NCBI GenBank assembly: GCA_003988855.1
Contig: QYAI01000094.1
Coordinates: forward strand, 1-64,000
Origin: Arachnopeziza araneosa
Lineage: Eukaryota; Ascomycota; Leotiomycetes; Helotiales; Arachnopezizaceae
Reading direction: 5' to 3'
DNA length: 64,000 bases
Shown: one piece after another, positions 31,799-44,608 of the stretch
How the letters are laid out: each line of letters begins with the position of its first letter
Numbering within the stretch: position 1 is the first letter of the stretch
Program-made: the position numbers and the translations under genes
Notes under the pieces: model-generated
Databases searched by the model: none
Told to the model about the DNA's origin: nothing
Seen by the model: the letters and a program-made list of their open reading frames with translations, nothing else

Positions 31799-33625
31799 AT
31801 TACTATATGTTGCACTCTTTACTGAGATGCTGGCATGGGTCAGGAACTCCGCTGTAGCTAGTTGGCATACTCCATACGGCAGGGAATGACTTTACGAGCA
31901 ACGCGAAGAAATATGCAGTGATATTTGTTCTTTTGTGCTCGTGATTTGTATAGTTTCTAATACAATAGCTCCAAAGTCTGTAAGATGGCAAGCTTTCCAC
32001 TCCATAACACGTAGGCACCAGTTTTCCCGTCTTGCTATGGCTTGAAAACAGAGCTCCGAGAGAAGCATCAGCCATAGGAGGACTATCCTACAAAGGAGAT
32101 AGTTGACCTGACCTTACGATCACTCGCACAATTATAATCGAGGCAATGGTACCAGCTACACATCCAAGTCATGCACGTATACTGGATGAAATCCTCACTA
32201 TTCACACCTAGAGGAGTTTTTCTCGCCCAGACGCCCTTACATCCTCTTCTCAAATGATTCAAGGCTCTCAATTCCCTCCGATTGCGCATGTATAGTCTCC
32301 ACCTGCACTGCCAAGCGAGGTAGTATGTATGTAAATGTAGCACCCATCCCACAGTCAACGTCCGAGAGAAGCGGCGAAGTTTTCTGGTAGGAAAGAACGG
32401 GGTCCTTTGATCGAGGTCGCCGGGAACGGAACGCTATCCATTGGTACAGAAGTACGGATAACACTCAGCGCCTCCGTAGAGGAGCGAAACCTTGATAAAA
32501 TTGAGTGTTAAATCAATTTCACCTTACTGATGTAGATGGAAGAGGAGTTCAAGAGGTACGCGAAGACTATATGCTCGAAATTTTTAACGCGGCCGCTAGC
32601 TTGGTGGGAAATGTTTGCAGTGTTTGCCTTTGCCTTCTGCATTCCTTGGGACTCAACATATTTTCTCTTCACGCTGTCGTTTATGTTCGCCCAGTACAAC
32701 TATAATGAAGGATGATATTCCGAGCAATATCTCAACTTTTGTGGTATGTAAGAGGGTGCTTTGAAATTTGCCCTAAGTTCTTCTGTCCTACTACTTCCGC
32801 CCAGCACAGCTTATTTCTCATCCGATCTCGTCTTCTTCCTTTGAGGTTCGCGATAAAGCTTTCTCATCTCTTTCCAAATCAATTAGATGAAAACTGCCAA
32901 AGGTTGGGGTGTGCCAATAGTCCCACTTTGCTGGCTGTAGGCGGCTGGGAGACGAAGCACTTATTCCTGAAGTTGCACAACAACGGCAACAGATGCATCA
33001 AGATAATCCCAGACCAGCTACGAAGAGAACTTCGATGAAGAACTGCATCGACAGGCCGTATCTAGCCGTATCTTATGCATTCTTCATTACGTTCGTAGCC
33101 TGTAGCTATATTCTCACCACTCAGTAGCTTTTCTTTTGCGAGCGACCAACCGTAGCGATCTGGTCGTCATCTACTAAAAGTCGGCACTCTCTCCTTCGCC
33201 TCGTTTTCGTGTTTGATATGGAGTAGTGAGCAAGTTGCTGGCTCTGGGAAGATGTTCCTTGACATATTGCATTAGCATATCGATTTCGTAACGCAGTTTG
33301 AATTTTTTGCGGATCCCGGTTTGACTAGAATGGCGTTTTGAAGGGCGTCGTCTACCCTCGAACTTGGACACACACCATCAGAGGTATATAAGTACTATGA
33401 CGCCCAAATACGTACTGTGACGCCCTCACTTACAAATCCAACCTTTCACCGACTATCGAAATTCCTGTGTTGTGGCCAGATTCACTTTCTTAGCTACTTC
33501 TCTTCATTCACAATTCTCTATATATACCGACGACTCACCTGTACATTATTCACAGTGAATATCCTCGCAATTTCTTATGTATGCTTTGCAAATATTCATG
33601 TTATACAATCCTCCACCTTCAGAAC
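31799..33625. other. Intergenic, 1.8 kb
   Basis: No gene recognised on either strand; frames are short and unlike any family. Near its end are a TATA box and a 14-bp direct repeat belonging to the MFS promoter. Confidence 0.45.
33385..33425 (+). promoter_or_regulatory. TATATAA box and 14-bp direct repeat GTACTRTGACGCCC
   Basis: TATATAA at 33385-33391 is followed by GTACTATGACGCCC (33392-33405) and GTACTGTGACGCCC (33412-33425), a 14-mer repeated 20 bp apart with one change. The TGACG half is a bZIP/CRE-like core. The pair lies about 200 bp before the MFS start codon. The regulator is unknown. Confidence 0.55.
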
Positions 33626-35813
33626 ATGATGCCTACTAAACCAAATGGGAGTCCTGTTCCACTTAGACCACCACAAGCAAGAAGTGTTCAGGATGAACCA
33701 AAACCTGACTGTGCTCTTCAAAATGTGCCTTCAGAGTTTACGGCCAGTACAGTTCCACCTGAAAAAATTCCTCTCCCAGGAGACTCTGACCAAGGTACCA
33801 CAACCCTCATGGCTCTCCAATCCGCCGCAATGCCAAATGCCCTCCATCAACCTGTTGCTGAAGAATCTCAACAAGCCCGTCTGGAACGGCTCGGGAGTCA
33901 AAGACCTGAAGCGTTCAAATCTGGTTGGGCTGAGTTCTGGTTTGGATTTTCGATTTGCATGTCCCAGTTCCTTTCTGTAAGAAGTTCTTCTTGTCCTACG
34001 ATGAACACTATGTTAATCTAGTAGGAATACTTTGTCTCCGGTTTCACCGTCATTCTTCCAACTCTAGCTAAAGACCTCAACATTCCAGCAGCCTCATCTA
34101 CTTGGCCGGCTAGTGCCTTCTCTTTGACTGTGGCAGGATTTCTGTTGATGTTTGGAAGGACAGCTGATATTTTCGGAGGTTTTCCTGTCTACGTCATCGG
34201 CTGCTCGTGGCTCGCTCTCTGGAGTTTGATTGCTGGTTTTTCGGTGAATGAAATAATGCTCAATTTTTGTCGTGCACTGCAAGGATTGGGACCAGCGGCT
34301 TTTCTCCCGTCATCAGTCATGATACTTGGCAGCATATATCGCCCTGGACCAAGAAAGAATTTTATCTTCAGTTGTTACGGCGCCGCGGCTCCAACGGGAT
34401 TCTTCTTTGGAATCTTTGCTGCAGGGGTGACTAGCGAGTACACGACTTGGGGTTGGTACTTTTGGATAGGAGCAGCGTTATCTGCAGTCACCGCAGTGAC
34501 GGCATTCTTAACCATCCCATCCGACATTGATGAAAAGAGGAATTCACCCCACAAAATCAGAATGGATTGGTGAGCTTATTCCTATACTGTGTCACTGTTA
34601 TGTTCCACGAGAGTTCTGAAGCTGGGAGCTGTCACAGGAGCGCTGCTGCCAGTTTCTGATTATTTTGTTCAGGAGTCCAACTCTCCGGCCCCTAGACTTC
34701 CCCAAATTGTTTTGCAAAATCACACTAATTCATTGAATAGGTTGGGAACAGCCCTTTTTGTCTGCGGTTTAATTCTTTTCACCTTTGCGATTATTGATTC
34801 CTCCCATGCACCGAATGGATGGAGGACATCATACATCTATGTTCCATTCGTGGTTGGTTCTTTGCTACTTCTTGCTGGCGGATATGTTGAAGTCAAGATT
34901 GCTTCACAGCCCTTACTACCAGCATCATTATTCAGAGTTCCGTGCATGCCAGCACTAGTCATGGCTCTATTTTTAACATATGGTTCTCTTGGCGTCTTTA
35001 TCCTTTATGCCACCTTCTATATGGAAAGCATAATGGGTGCTACTCCATTCCAAGTCGTAGGATGGTGAGTTTGATCAGACTATGTTCCTTGTGCCGACTC
35101 TATTATTTTGATCATTCCGTTCATTCAGCTTCCAGAATAAACGAATGCTAATTCTCCGATTCTTAGGTATTCACCGATGGCCGTGGGAGGTTGTATCATT
35201 TCGGTATTCGGCGGCTTGATCTTTCACCGGATTTCTGGGACAATAATGATTTACATATCAGGCCTTGCGTGGATTATTGCGCCTCTCCTCTTCGCTATCG
35301 CACCAGAGGGAGATATGTATTGGGCGTACATTTTTCCTGCTATGATCTGCGCTACCATCGGGGTAAGGGTGTTCTTTTCCTCAACTCCTGTCTTTGTCTT
35401 TGAAACTAACCAAATCACGTACTGACCTACTTCAGATTGACATAACATTTAACATCTCAAACATCTTTATCACAACGTCTCTTCCAAAGCGTCAACAAGG
35501 ATTGGCAGGCGCTGTCATTATGCTGCTGCTCCATCTTGGAATTGTAATCTGTCTTGGATTCGCGGATATCGTTAACACATACACTGTAGCACGACTGGGT
35601 TTGAGGCAGAGCTATCACGCAGTATTTTTTTTTGAAGTTGCATGTGCGGGGACGGCTTTGACCATCTTGATACTATTTGTAAGGATCCACAGGGCAGCAA
35701 GCGACATGACCATTGATGAGAAAGAAGCCGAAGAGGCATTGGAAGCGGGGAGGCCGAGAGAGGAGATCAAGATGATAGATCTTGATCCCGCGGGAAAACT
35801 TCGGTCTGAGTAG
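33626..35813 (+). CDS. DHA2-type MFS drug/metabolite transporter
   Basis: Fourteen-helix drug:proton antiporter-type transporter of the plasma membrane. Exons 33626-33976, 34025-34569, 34741-35064, 35167-35362 and 35436-35813 give 597 residues, all in phase. A soluble Pro-rich N-terminus of about 110 residues precedes helix 1. Family motifs: ASSTWPASAFSLTVAGFLLMFGRTADIFGG (motif A after helix 2, landmark), NFCRALQGLGPAAFLPSSVMILG, RKNFIFSCYGAAAPTGFFFGIFAAG with the antiporter-type Gly-rich motif C, and RQQGLAGAVIMLLLHLG. Two Met codons stand in tandem at the start. A Zn2Cys6 regulator follows 530 bp downstream on the same strand, so pathway-specific control is possible but unproven. Confidence 0.88.
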
Positions 35814-36338
35814 GAGCGGATGCGAGGACCTCAAAAGTCATGAGGGTCGGTGTCATTTTTGGCCTGCATATTGTAACAAGATACCCTACAGAGATAGCGA
35901 TTCATTGATTAGACAGCAAGGAACAGTAGACCTTAGGTACATACTTGAGTCACAACTCGAGGTGTAGTATTAATACTACCTATTTTATTTTAATGTCTGG
36001 TGAGAGTACAGATATTGTATCGTTGATCATATGATCTAGTCAGTGCCTATTTGGAGGTAGAATACGCTGCGAGACATTCGATTGACTCTCAAAGCAAGTA
36101 AGACGGATATATACAGTATTGAGCAGCCTTCTGCGGCCGGACTGAGCCTATCGGAGGGATTTTTGTCAGCCACAACTGTGCCACAAGGAGTTTCGGGACA
36201 TCTTCTGATTCCGTCGTGACGACTCTCTCCTGCCTTCATGCTCAACAATGCATCGCCCATATATAACTCCGGCTTTACCTTTGTCTCCGATATTCCAACT
36301 CTCTCTCAACGCACTTGGGAGGAACCCAAACCCCCACC
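35814..36338. other. Intergenic, regulator promoter with TATA box
   Basis: No gene. A TATATAA at 36260-36266 lies 73 bp before the start codon of the Zn2Cys6 gene. Confidence 0.5.
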
Positions 36339-38467
36339 ATGAACACCACTCCAGATACCGCGACACCTCATGAGGCTGTCAGCGACAGCCGTGCGGCTAG
36401 ACTCCGGCGTTCATGTGAAGCGTGCAGGAACGCGAAAGCAAAGTGTGGGCCTAGTAAAGAAGATCCTAAAAAGTGTTATAAGTTCGTCCAATGTTCAGAT
36501 GAGCTATTCAATCTCTGACGAAAAGTCAGATGTTTCAAAGACAACAGACCATGCCTCTTTCTAGAAGCAAAGCCTCGACCCAAGCGGGCGAAGACTTCCA
36601 GGACGTAAGTAGATGGAATCTTTAGACAGATCTTGTTCTTACTGGTTGGGATTAGCCGCGTGCAAGAAATGGAGGAGAAGGTTGAGACACTCCTTACACT
36701 TCTCACTTCAAATCGAGCCGGGACTGTAGCACCAACACCTGCGTCGGATACACCACCATCTGAGCTGCCCGAAGCAACCAATTCTCTCGCAAGTTCTTCA
36801 ACGCTCTCGGTACTCAACGCTGAGAGTTCTAAGATTGTTCAATTCCCCGTTTTTCAATTTCCCACCTATGAACCTTTTGACGATGTTATCTCCAAGGGCA
36901 TCATCAGCTTGGAGCAAGCAGAAGAATGTCTTCGGCTCTTTCGACTGAAAAGTTCCAATTTCCCTTTCGTAAAAATTCCTCCCAGGACGAATGTTGATAT
37001 TCTCCGGCGGCAACGGCCATTCCTATTACTCTCTATTCTTGCTTTTGGGACCGAATCGAATGACCTCCTCCAAGAGCAACTGAGCACTGAATTGAAAGAG
37101 TCTTTGGCTCGAAAGGCTGTCGTCAATGGCGAGAAGAGTTTAGATCTATTGCAAGGAGTTTTAATTTATCTTGCCTGGTATGTGTCTTCCTTATAGTAGT
37201 TTCTTTCACTAAATCCTGCAGGTATCACTTTCATTTCGATCCGTTGACCCAGCAGATATATCAACTCGCACAAATGGCTTCCGCGTTAGCGTGTGATTTA
37301 GGGCTCAATAAAAATACCACGACTCCGTTTGTAAATCCTCTTGGACATCTGACCGGTCTCTATCGATCAATATTGCCATCAGAGGAGCTTGAGAGAAGAC
37401 GTGCGTTTTTAGGCTGTTATTATCTCAGTTCATGGTAACTAGCAACCATCCAACGAACTAACTCGGAGCTCACTGAAAATGTAGGATTGCTCTCGGCTTA
37501 AGAAAACCGAGCACCTTGAAATTTACAAGCTATTTGGAAGAATGTGCCCGATCTCTCACCGACGCCGGAGAAGAGGAAACAGATTACCTCTTGAACTACT
37601 TTATTCGATTTCAGCACCTTGCGGAGGAGGCAAATCAAACTTTCGATTATGAAATGGCTGAAGAACTATCTCACTCTGATTCCATTCGCATCGGAATTCT
37701 ACTCAAAGGATTTGAGCAGCGGCTTGATGAGTTTCAAACTTCATCTCCTCCCGAAATATGGAGCAATGGTATGTCCCTGGGAACAAATGGAGAGCGCGTT
37801 CTAATCACGAGAAGTGGCGCTGGCCTTGTCCTTTTACAGTTTACGAATCTACGTTAATGAAGTCTGCTTTCATGCATCGCCGCCAGACGATGGAGATCTC
37901 ATCTCCTTCAAAGCTGAATCATGGTATTTCTCTTCGGCCCGAAACGAGAGCTTCATTCGCTGTCTGCAAGCTTGCAAACGATATCTCGACTACGCCTTAG
38001 CCCTTACGCCAGCAGCATATCTGGATATCACACTTCCTGATTTCGGTCGCCTCGTTTACGCCATCCTAGTGCTCGGAAGCTTTGCCGGCAATTGCAGCAT
38101 TCCTATGTTAGATGCTGCACAGATTAAACAATGTGCCGACTTTGATTACTATATTAATGGGCTGATCGAGAAGACGACAGAGGTCATAACAAAATACACA
38201 AAAGACGGATCAAATCCGTATTTGACTTATGTGAATGCTTTGTACACAAAGATTCAGATGTATTATTCTTTTGCGGCCAATGATCTCTCTGGGAGAACTG
38301 CTTCTGTGGTTGGGTATCCAAGGCTGTCGTTCTTGGATATTCTCACAACTATCAAAGAGAATTGTGCTGAGATAGAAGCAAGCTCCACTACCATGTCTAA
38401 CGCTAGTTCTGGGGAGCAGTGGGTTGATTTGTTGAATGAATGGTCGACAACTCCACTTCAGCCTTAA
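36339..38467 (+). CDS. Zn2Cys6 fungal transcription factor
   Basis: Gal4-class zinc-cluster regulator of 630 residues. Exons 36339-36481, 36530-36604, 36656-37177, 37222-37434, 37485-37768 and 37812-38467, all in phase. The first splice rebuilds the cluster: C-E-A-C-R-N-A-K-A-K-C, then nine residues, then C-Y-K-C-F-K-D-N-R-P-C, fitting C-x2-C-x6-C-x9-C-x2-C-x6-C. A basic stretch (KPRPKRAKTSRT) and a short coiled-coil segment RVQEMEEKVETLLTLLT follow, typical for dimerisation. The rest is the helical fungal-specific domain, with WYHFHFDPLTQQIYQLAQMASALACDLGL as the hallmark (landmark). The last intron is 43 nt. It may regulate the adjacent DHA2 transporter or acyl-CoA dehydrogenase, an inference from proximity. 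Confidence 0.88.
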
Positions 38468-39145
38468 CTCTCGATGAACGAACCTCAGGATTGACCTTCG
38501 GTCCAAGGCCCAGTCATTGAGCGGATGTGGTAAACGCATTGAGTTGTACACTCCACGCAGGAAATCCCCATCTACGGGAATTCAATCCCTCATTAATTCT
38601 ATGATGCAGCATTTCTTCCGCAATTGGTATAGAAATGCATCCTCTCCCCTCACTCCTATATCTTAGGGAAAATGAAAATAAAAGCTCTTATCATTTCGTT
38701 TTCTATATCTCGGCATAAAGATAAAGTAAGTCAAACAACTCAAGCGGGCTGATTTGTAGTCAATAGTCGCTGACTGTTTTAAGACTCCTCTTACCACACA
38801 CAGGCTTCAATGGAGTTTCTGAGACGATGGGGCGGAGTTAGGCTTGTGAGACATTTGTAGAACAAGAGGTAGATCTAGACTTTGCTTCTAGGCAAGGATG
38901 ATTAAGGCTCAGAATCCAACAAAGACATGTATCGACTAAAAATGCATAAGTCAACAAAAAGAATTCTAGCATGTGGGTGACAAGGCTAACTTACCTCGGA
39001 TGCTCCACAAGGCTGAGCCGACCCGACCCCGCACCCCATTCCACTGCACATCTCAGCCATTCATTTTCAGCAGCTCTTATTTCCTCACTTACAAAATGTC
39101 CCAGGCCTCTCTCAAACCTCCCGATTGACTTTAATCTCTCACACC
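38468..39145. other. Intergenic
   Basis: Separates the regulator from the acyl-CoA dehydrogenase on the same strand. A pyrimidine-rich leader precedes the start codon at 39146. Nothing else is seen. Confidence 0.4.
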
Positions 39146-40578
39146 ATGTCTAAACAAACCCCAATCCCCTTCTCCGAGCCCTCATGGCTGATGGGTCTAC
39201 CATCCCCTTATTACACCCCTTCGCACCGGAAATGGCAAAAGACTTGCCGTGCGCTCGTCGACGAACTCTTACTCCCTTACTCTGCAGAATGGGAACGAGT
39301 GGGCGATGTGCCAGGTCTTTCCTTTCCTCCCCATCCTTCTCAGCATTTGCTAACAGTTACCAGAGGATTTGTATTCTAAGTTTGCAGCCGCCAATTTCCT
39401 TATCCCAAATCTCTGTCCCCCATTACCCGTAACCTGGCTCCACAAACTTGGAATCCGCGAACTACCAGGCCGTTTAAAAGTTGAAGACTTCGACTACCTG
39501 CATACGCTCATCTACGCAGATGAGATGGCGCGTACGGGTTCCTTTGGGCCGGGAGGCGCCATTACAACAGGTATAGCATTCGGACTTCCTCCGATTCTCA
39601 AGTTTGGAAACCAGGCGCTGCAAGAGAGGTTTGTGCCCGATATCATCACGGGGAAGAAGAGGATCTGTATTGCGATTACGGAACCTGGGGCAGGCTCGGA
39701 TGTAGCAAACATTGAGACGACGGCGAGGAAGAGTGAGGATGGGAAGAGCTGGATTGTGAATGGGAATAAAAAATGGATAACCAACGCTTTATGGTGTCAA
39801 TTTGCATCAATGGCGGTGAGGACTGGTGGGCCGGGTCCTGGGGGATTGAGTATGCTTGTCGTACCGTTACTGAACACACCTGGAGTCACAATGCGGCGGA
39901 TTCGGGTTGGAGGCCAGACGTCTGCCGGGACAACATTTATTGAACTTGATGAGGTTGTTGTTCCTATTGAAAATCTGATCGGGAAGGAAGGCATGGGAAT
40001 GTTATATGTGATGCAGAATTTCAACCATGAACGCCTCACCATATCCATTGGAGTGAACCGCCTGTCACGGGTAGCATTAAGCTCCGCTTTTGAATACTGT
40101 TTGAAGAGAGAGGCATTTGGGAAAACTTTAATGGAGCAGCCGGTTGTGAGGCATCGGCTTGCAAAGGCGGGAGCAGAATTGGAGAGCCATTGGGCGTGGA
40201 TAGAGGGGTTTGTATACCAGATGACGAAATTGAGTGAAAGTGAGGCGAATAAGGAACTTGGTGGGTTGACAGCGTTGGCAAAGGCACAAGCCGGGAGGGT
40301 TTTGGAAGAATGCGCGAGTACTGCAGTATTGTTATTTGGGGGAAATGGGTACACGAAGTCTGGACAGGGAGAGATTGCTGAGAGTGAGTGGTGGTCTTCC
40401 CAACAAAAGATTTATGCTAATCCGGATAGGAATATATCGCGAAGTGCCAGGAGCTAGAATCCCTGGTGGAAGCGAGGATGTCATGCTTGATCTGGCTATC
40501 CGACAACTCGTCAAGAACTTCCAGCGGAAACTAAAAAAAGCAGAAAAAGAAGAATCGAAAGGGTCGCCAAAACTGTAA
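39146..40578 (+). CDS. Acyl-CoA dehydrogenase
   Basis: FAD-dependent enzyme that introduces the 2,3 double bond in an acyl-CoA, as in beta-oxidation or branched amino-acid breakdown. Exons 39146-39314, 39364-40383 and 40430-40578 give 445 residues. Order: N-terminal helical domain; middle beta domain with ICIAITEPGAGSDVANIETTA and IVNGNKKWITNALW (flavin contacts); C-terminal helical domain with FNHERLTISIGVNRLSRVAL, KREAFGKTLMEQPVVRHRLA, VLLFGGNGYT and IYREVPGARIPGGSEDVMLDLAIRQ. There is no obvious mitochondrial presequence and no clear PTS1 (the tail is SPKL), so the compartment is unclear. Substrate chain length cannot be read. Confidence 0.93.
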
Positions 40579-40969
40579 TATACCCACGCTATCATTAGAA
40601 ATAAAAAGACACATCACATAATTCGTTCAAGACAAGAATTATGAAATGAAAATATGCAGGTTGCTGAGACGCAAAATCCTCTACAAGAGTCCGCTCAGAG
40701 TGTGCTTTGATAGCGACTGAAAAGAGCTTCTGAACCGTAGAGAGCGCCTTGGAACACTAAGGGCATAGAGTATGGATTGTGAATTGAAGAAGATTGAAGT
40801 GAGAACGCCGTGAGACTAGATAGACTGCCAAGGAAACTAACCTGAGTGACCTACGTGGAAGCCCTTGGACTAAATCTTCAACTGACGATCTAGGGTTATA
40901 TTTGGAGATAGGTTTGAGCTGAGCAGTGTGCTTGTATTCACTATTTGTGCCTGACGAAACAACTTTGTT
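40579..40969. other. Convergent 3' region
   Basis: 3' flanks of two convergent genes; no feature is seen. Confidence 0.4.
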
Positions 40970-42784
40970 TTATCTACCTTTCGATTTCTTAGCACAGGTT
41001 TTTGTAACCCTCCATGCGCCAATACCTCGCCTCCCTATTACTCGCTTCAAAGTCGCCCAGAGTCCATCATCGCCAAAATCGAGGTCATCTAGATTCAAGT
41101 GATGTTTATACTGCCAAACTTTCTGAAAGTGTAGACCTGCTTCCGTATTCGATAAGTGGTCATCCAGAAAAGTGGCCGACAAAGGCGCGATCAGATATGT
41201 GCCTTCAGCTTCCGCCAAATACGCTGTCTCATTTCCGGGCGCTAAATCGCACGTCGCAAGGGCTTCAATTTCTCGGATCATGAGAGGGCCTTTCATACCC
41301 ATAATGTCGTGTGTCCTGAGGACTTCATTCTTCCCATTCAGAAGCCAAATAGGAGGACTGTAGGTTTTCCACCAAATTGCCTGAGTAGCATCGGGTTGCT
41401 TGCTCATAAAAACTTGAGTAGGAATGACGCCACCTTGATGGTAAACTCCCATAAGTAGGCCCAAAATTATATTAAAGAGTATCCAGCACCCAGCCCACAA
41501 GCGCAGATAGAGCTGATTTTTGGGCAACTGTACTGATGATAGTATTAAAGGTACGGTAGGGAGAAGGAACCGAGCTTCTTGGTGTTGGAAGATCGAAAGT
41601 ACAAATATGCCCGATATTGCGGAGTAGAGACGCAGAGAGATATGTGGTGGAGAGAAGAGAAGGAAAACCGCAGGGCCTATGAGTTGCGGTAAGTTAAAGA
41701 GGACATGTTGATACCAAGGGTGTAGGCCGTGAGTTGCAAGATTTGTCTTGGAGAGGTTGTATTTGAGATTATTCAATGGTGTAATTGTCGGATGGGAGAA
41801 TAGATACGACCAGGTAACATTTTCATGTGCATAAAAGTTTGTATCTAAGTAGATGGCAATGAAGGTGGTGAGTAGAGCAGAGAGTATCGCAGCACCCAGT
41901 GCAAAAGGTCTAGGTTCAGTTAAAATTGTTGTAAAACTGGAAAGGAGGCACATACTTTTTGATAAAATGGGGTATCAATCGAAGTCCAGGAATAAGTAAA
42001 AAAGCGGGAAAAGTAATTCTGTTGAAAACACCGAAAACAACAACGAACGCGAGAATCGATGAAGCAAAGGCAGAAGAGCGCTGCTAGATGGGTTGTCAGA
42101 ACCACTCGACCACTTTATCATGTGAATGTCTGACATACCTTATTCTCTACAATCCTGTGAATCAACACTAAGCTCCAAGCCACTGCCAAAGTCTCTATAG
42201 AATTCGAAAAGGTATGGGTCTGATAAGTCCAAGTAACGTAAGATGATGCGACTAGCAGAATGGCAATTCGACGGTGCCTTGGCGAAGAGACCAACTCATG
42301 TAAGGCCCAATCTTCCAATACGAAGCTCAGCGTCCACATCAGAACTCGCAAGCACCAGAACACAGCTATCGGAGGAACCTCGCCATCATTCCCTTGCCCA
42401 ATCCAGAGCCATCGAAGGAGCAGCATTGGCAAGCCGTAGACGGGCCATAATGGAAATACGCTTCGCACAGGATTGGCGGAAGTAAACTCCCAGGTTAATC
42501 GAACTGGGTAGCTATAAATTTGACCTGGAAAAGAGAAAGTGTTAGTTTCTGAACTTCTATGGGTAGAGAAGACAGGTTGGCCTGATCAAGATGCGAGGGT
42601 AATCGGACACCGACTTCTTTGATCACCATTATATCTTGGTAGGAGAAAGAAAAAAAGCTGGCAGAGCCAACGTACCAGCTATAACCTCGGGTCCCTGAAA
42701 GTTCTCATCTGGATGCAGGTAACTTGGCGCAAAGGCGAAATAAAAGCGAACGAGGGCAAGAAATAAATATGCGCGGCGCCACAT
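40970..42784 (-). CDS. smp3: GPI mannosyltransferase 4 (SMP3-like)
   Basis: Glycosyltransferase family 22 enzyme of the endoplasmic reticulum that adds the fourth, side-branch mannose to the GPI-anchor precursor in fungi. Exons 42784-42676, 42524-42139, 42083-41956 and 41909-40970 give 520 residues. The diagnostic luminal motif HPDE is at residues 24-27 (SYLHPDENFQGPEV), just after the first hydrophobic segment. QIYSYPVRLTWEFTSANPVRSVFPLWPVYG and FNRITFPAFLLIPGLRLIPHF (landmarks) are typical of the SMP3 branch rather than GPI10 or ALG9. Several membrane helices follow. Reconstruction joins smoothly at every intron. Confidence 0.88.
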
Positions 42785-42993
42785 TATGGAGAATCTATAG
42801 CGGGCAATGCAGACATCTGCAGGAGAAGGTCGCCGACGCGATTTGGAACATTGGTGATGGTGTGACCTCTGATGCTGGCTTCGAAACGAGGAGAGAAAGA
42901 GAGGGCTCTAAAAGCTAGGAATGTCGCGTTCAAGATTGTTGACCGGGGTGGAGTGGATCGGCCGCGTGAAGCCAGCCGCTCTCAGGGGAGTTC

Positions 42994-43055
42994 AAGGGAA
43001 GGGAAGGGGAAGGGAAGGGAAGGGGAAGGGAAGGAAAGAGGAAGGAAAGGGAAGG
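42994..43055. repeat. GGGAA purine tract with G-quadruplex potential
   Basis: 62 bases of pure purine built from GGGAA and GGGGAA units, with at least seven G-runs of three or four separated by AA. Runs of that form can fold into a G-quadruplex on the plus strand. It lies in the promoter region of the SMP3 gene. Confidence 0.9.
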
Positions 43056-43332
43056 ATCAGGAGAAGGAAGCGGAGGACTTGGATTCTAGGGCAGCAGAAG
43101 ACTTATTCTGTACAGTAACTGCTTTGTTGAGATGCGCAGGTCAGATCATCAGGTTCCTGGAAGCAAAACGGTTGAACTGATCGTGTACTGGTACAGTGCC
43201 TGTACCCCGGCTTCCCATCAGGCTACCCTGGCCTTATGCAGGCTGTGAGCGCACACTGGAGATAGGCTGCTGGTAGGGCGTCCGCCACCATTCTAGAAAA
43301 GATTTTGAGTTGGGCGCACTCCGCCGTGCTGT

Positions 43333-43352
43333 CGGCGGCGGCGGCGGCGGCG
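43333..43352. repeat. (CGG)6 microsatellite
   Basis: Six CGG units plus CG, in the SMP3/SKP1 intergenic region. No coding context. Confidence 0.9.
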
Positions 43353-43899
43353 CTGCTTCTGAAACGGCGCAGAGAAGATACCAATAGGACCCCAAGAGCT
43401 GTGTATCATCGTTGGTCTGGTCGATGAAAGGTCCCCAAATCGCAGGTAACGTGATAATCATGCCCCGAGGCTGCTCTGATTTAGGCCTCCCGAAGTTAGA
43501 CGCGACTGGGACTTGACGCGTTTGGTAGGCGCCGCTGGTTGGGGAACTTATTCGCTCTCAGAGCCTCCCTCCTTTTCCCCTGATGAGTCAAACAGACAAA
43601 TAGTCTGCCTTTCCCCTCGGTTCCTTTCGCTTCGATCTCTGCTTTGGGTTTCTGCCTGGCCAAAGTCAAGCTAAGGTGAGGTGGCTTGCTGTTGTGATTG
43701 TTCGCCGTTCTTATTCACGCTTCGCTTATGGTAGGCTGCGATCCCCGCTAGTGCTACAGTAGATTTCGAGGGTACAAAGGCTGAGCTCCAACCTTCAACT
43801 TCTTCCACTCACAACTTCAACCTTCGATCTGACAACCACGTCAAACCCGCCTCAACCTAAACCTCAATCTGTTTCTAAGCCTTACAACACTCGGTCGCC

Positions 43900-44608
43900 A
43901 TGTCTGAAGCTGCAGATTCCTCCAAGATTTCCCTCGTCAGCAATGACGGGGTCAACATTCAAGTTGGTCAGTTCCCCCGCTTTTCCTGCCCCGATGACTG
44001 CGCCTTTCACTGTGCTGGCCACAGAACATACATTGACGTGCTTCTAGATCGCCAGGTTGCCTGCAAATCCGTATTGATTAAGAACTTGGTCGACGATCTT
44101 GGTGACAGTGCATTCGACAGCCCGGTTCCCATCCCCAATGTGAGTAGAGAGCTGCGCTCACCTTCATCTTCGATCGATTCTTCTGGATTCTAACAATTTT
44201 TCATAGGTCAACGAGTCTGTCTTGAAGAAAGTCATTGAGTGGTGCGAACATCACAAGCACGACCCCGCTGCTGCTACCGACGACGATTCCGATTCTCGCA
44301 AGAAGACCACCGATATTGAAGAGTGGGACCAAAAGTTCATGCAGGTTGACCAAGAGATGCTCTTCGAGATCATTCTGGTACTTCTACGGTCACTTCCAGC
44401 TGCAAACCCTGACTGACCTTTGATCTTACAGGCCTCCAACTATCTTGACATTAAGCCGCTCCTTGATGTTGGTTGCAAGACCGTCGCCAACATGATCAAG
44501 GGGAAGTCTCCTGAGGAAATCCGAAAGACCTTCAATATCACCAACGACTTCACCCCTGAGGAGGAGGAACAGATCCGTCGCGAGAATGAGTGGGCTGAAG
44601 ACCGTTAA
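43900..44608 (+). CDS. skp1: SKP1, SCF ubiquitin ligase adaptor
   Basis: Adaptor joining F-box proteins to cullin 1 in SCF E3 ubiquitin ligases, also part of kinetochore and vacuolar assembly complexes in yeast. Exons 43900-43966, 44048-44139, 44207-44377 and 44432-44608 give 168 residues. The POZ-like fold covers ISLVSNDGVNIQVDRQVACKSVLIKNLVDDLGD; LKKVIEWCEHHKHDP comes after; the C-terminal SKP1 box has [56 protein letters not shown]...NEWAEDR (landmark), the F-box contact surface. Complete and of normal length. Confidence 0.97.

Larger units (their letters stand above)
42785..43899. other. Divergent promoter of SMP3 and SKP1 genes
   Basis: Holds a pure purine tract and a CGG repeat, described separately. 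No gene is supported. The last 200 bp are CT-rich, as in fungal transcript leaders, and run into the SKP1 start. Confidence 0.5.

Noticed and set aside
33626..38467. MFS transporter plus Zn2Cys6 regulator as a resistance cluster
   Set aside because: The two genes are neighbours, but no biosynthetic or detoxifying enzyme joins them and both classes are abundant in fungi.
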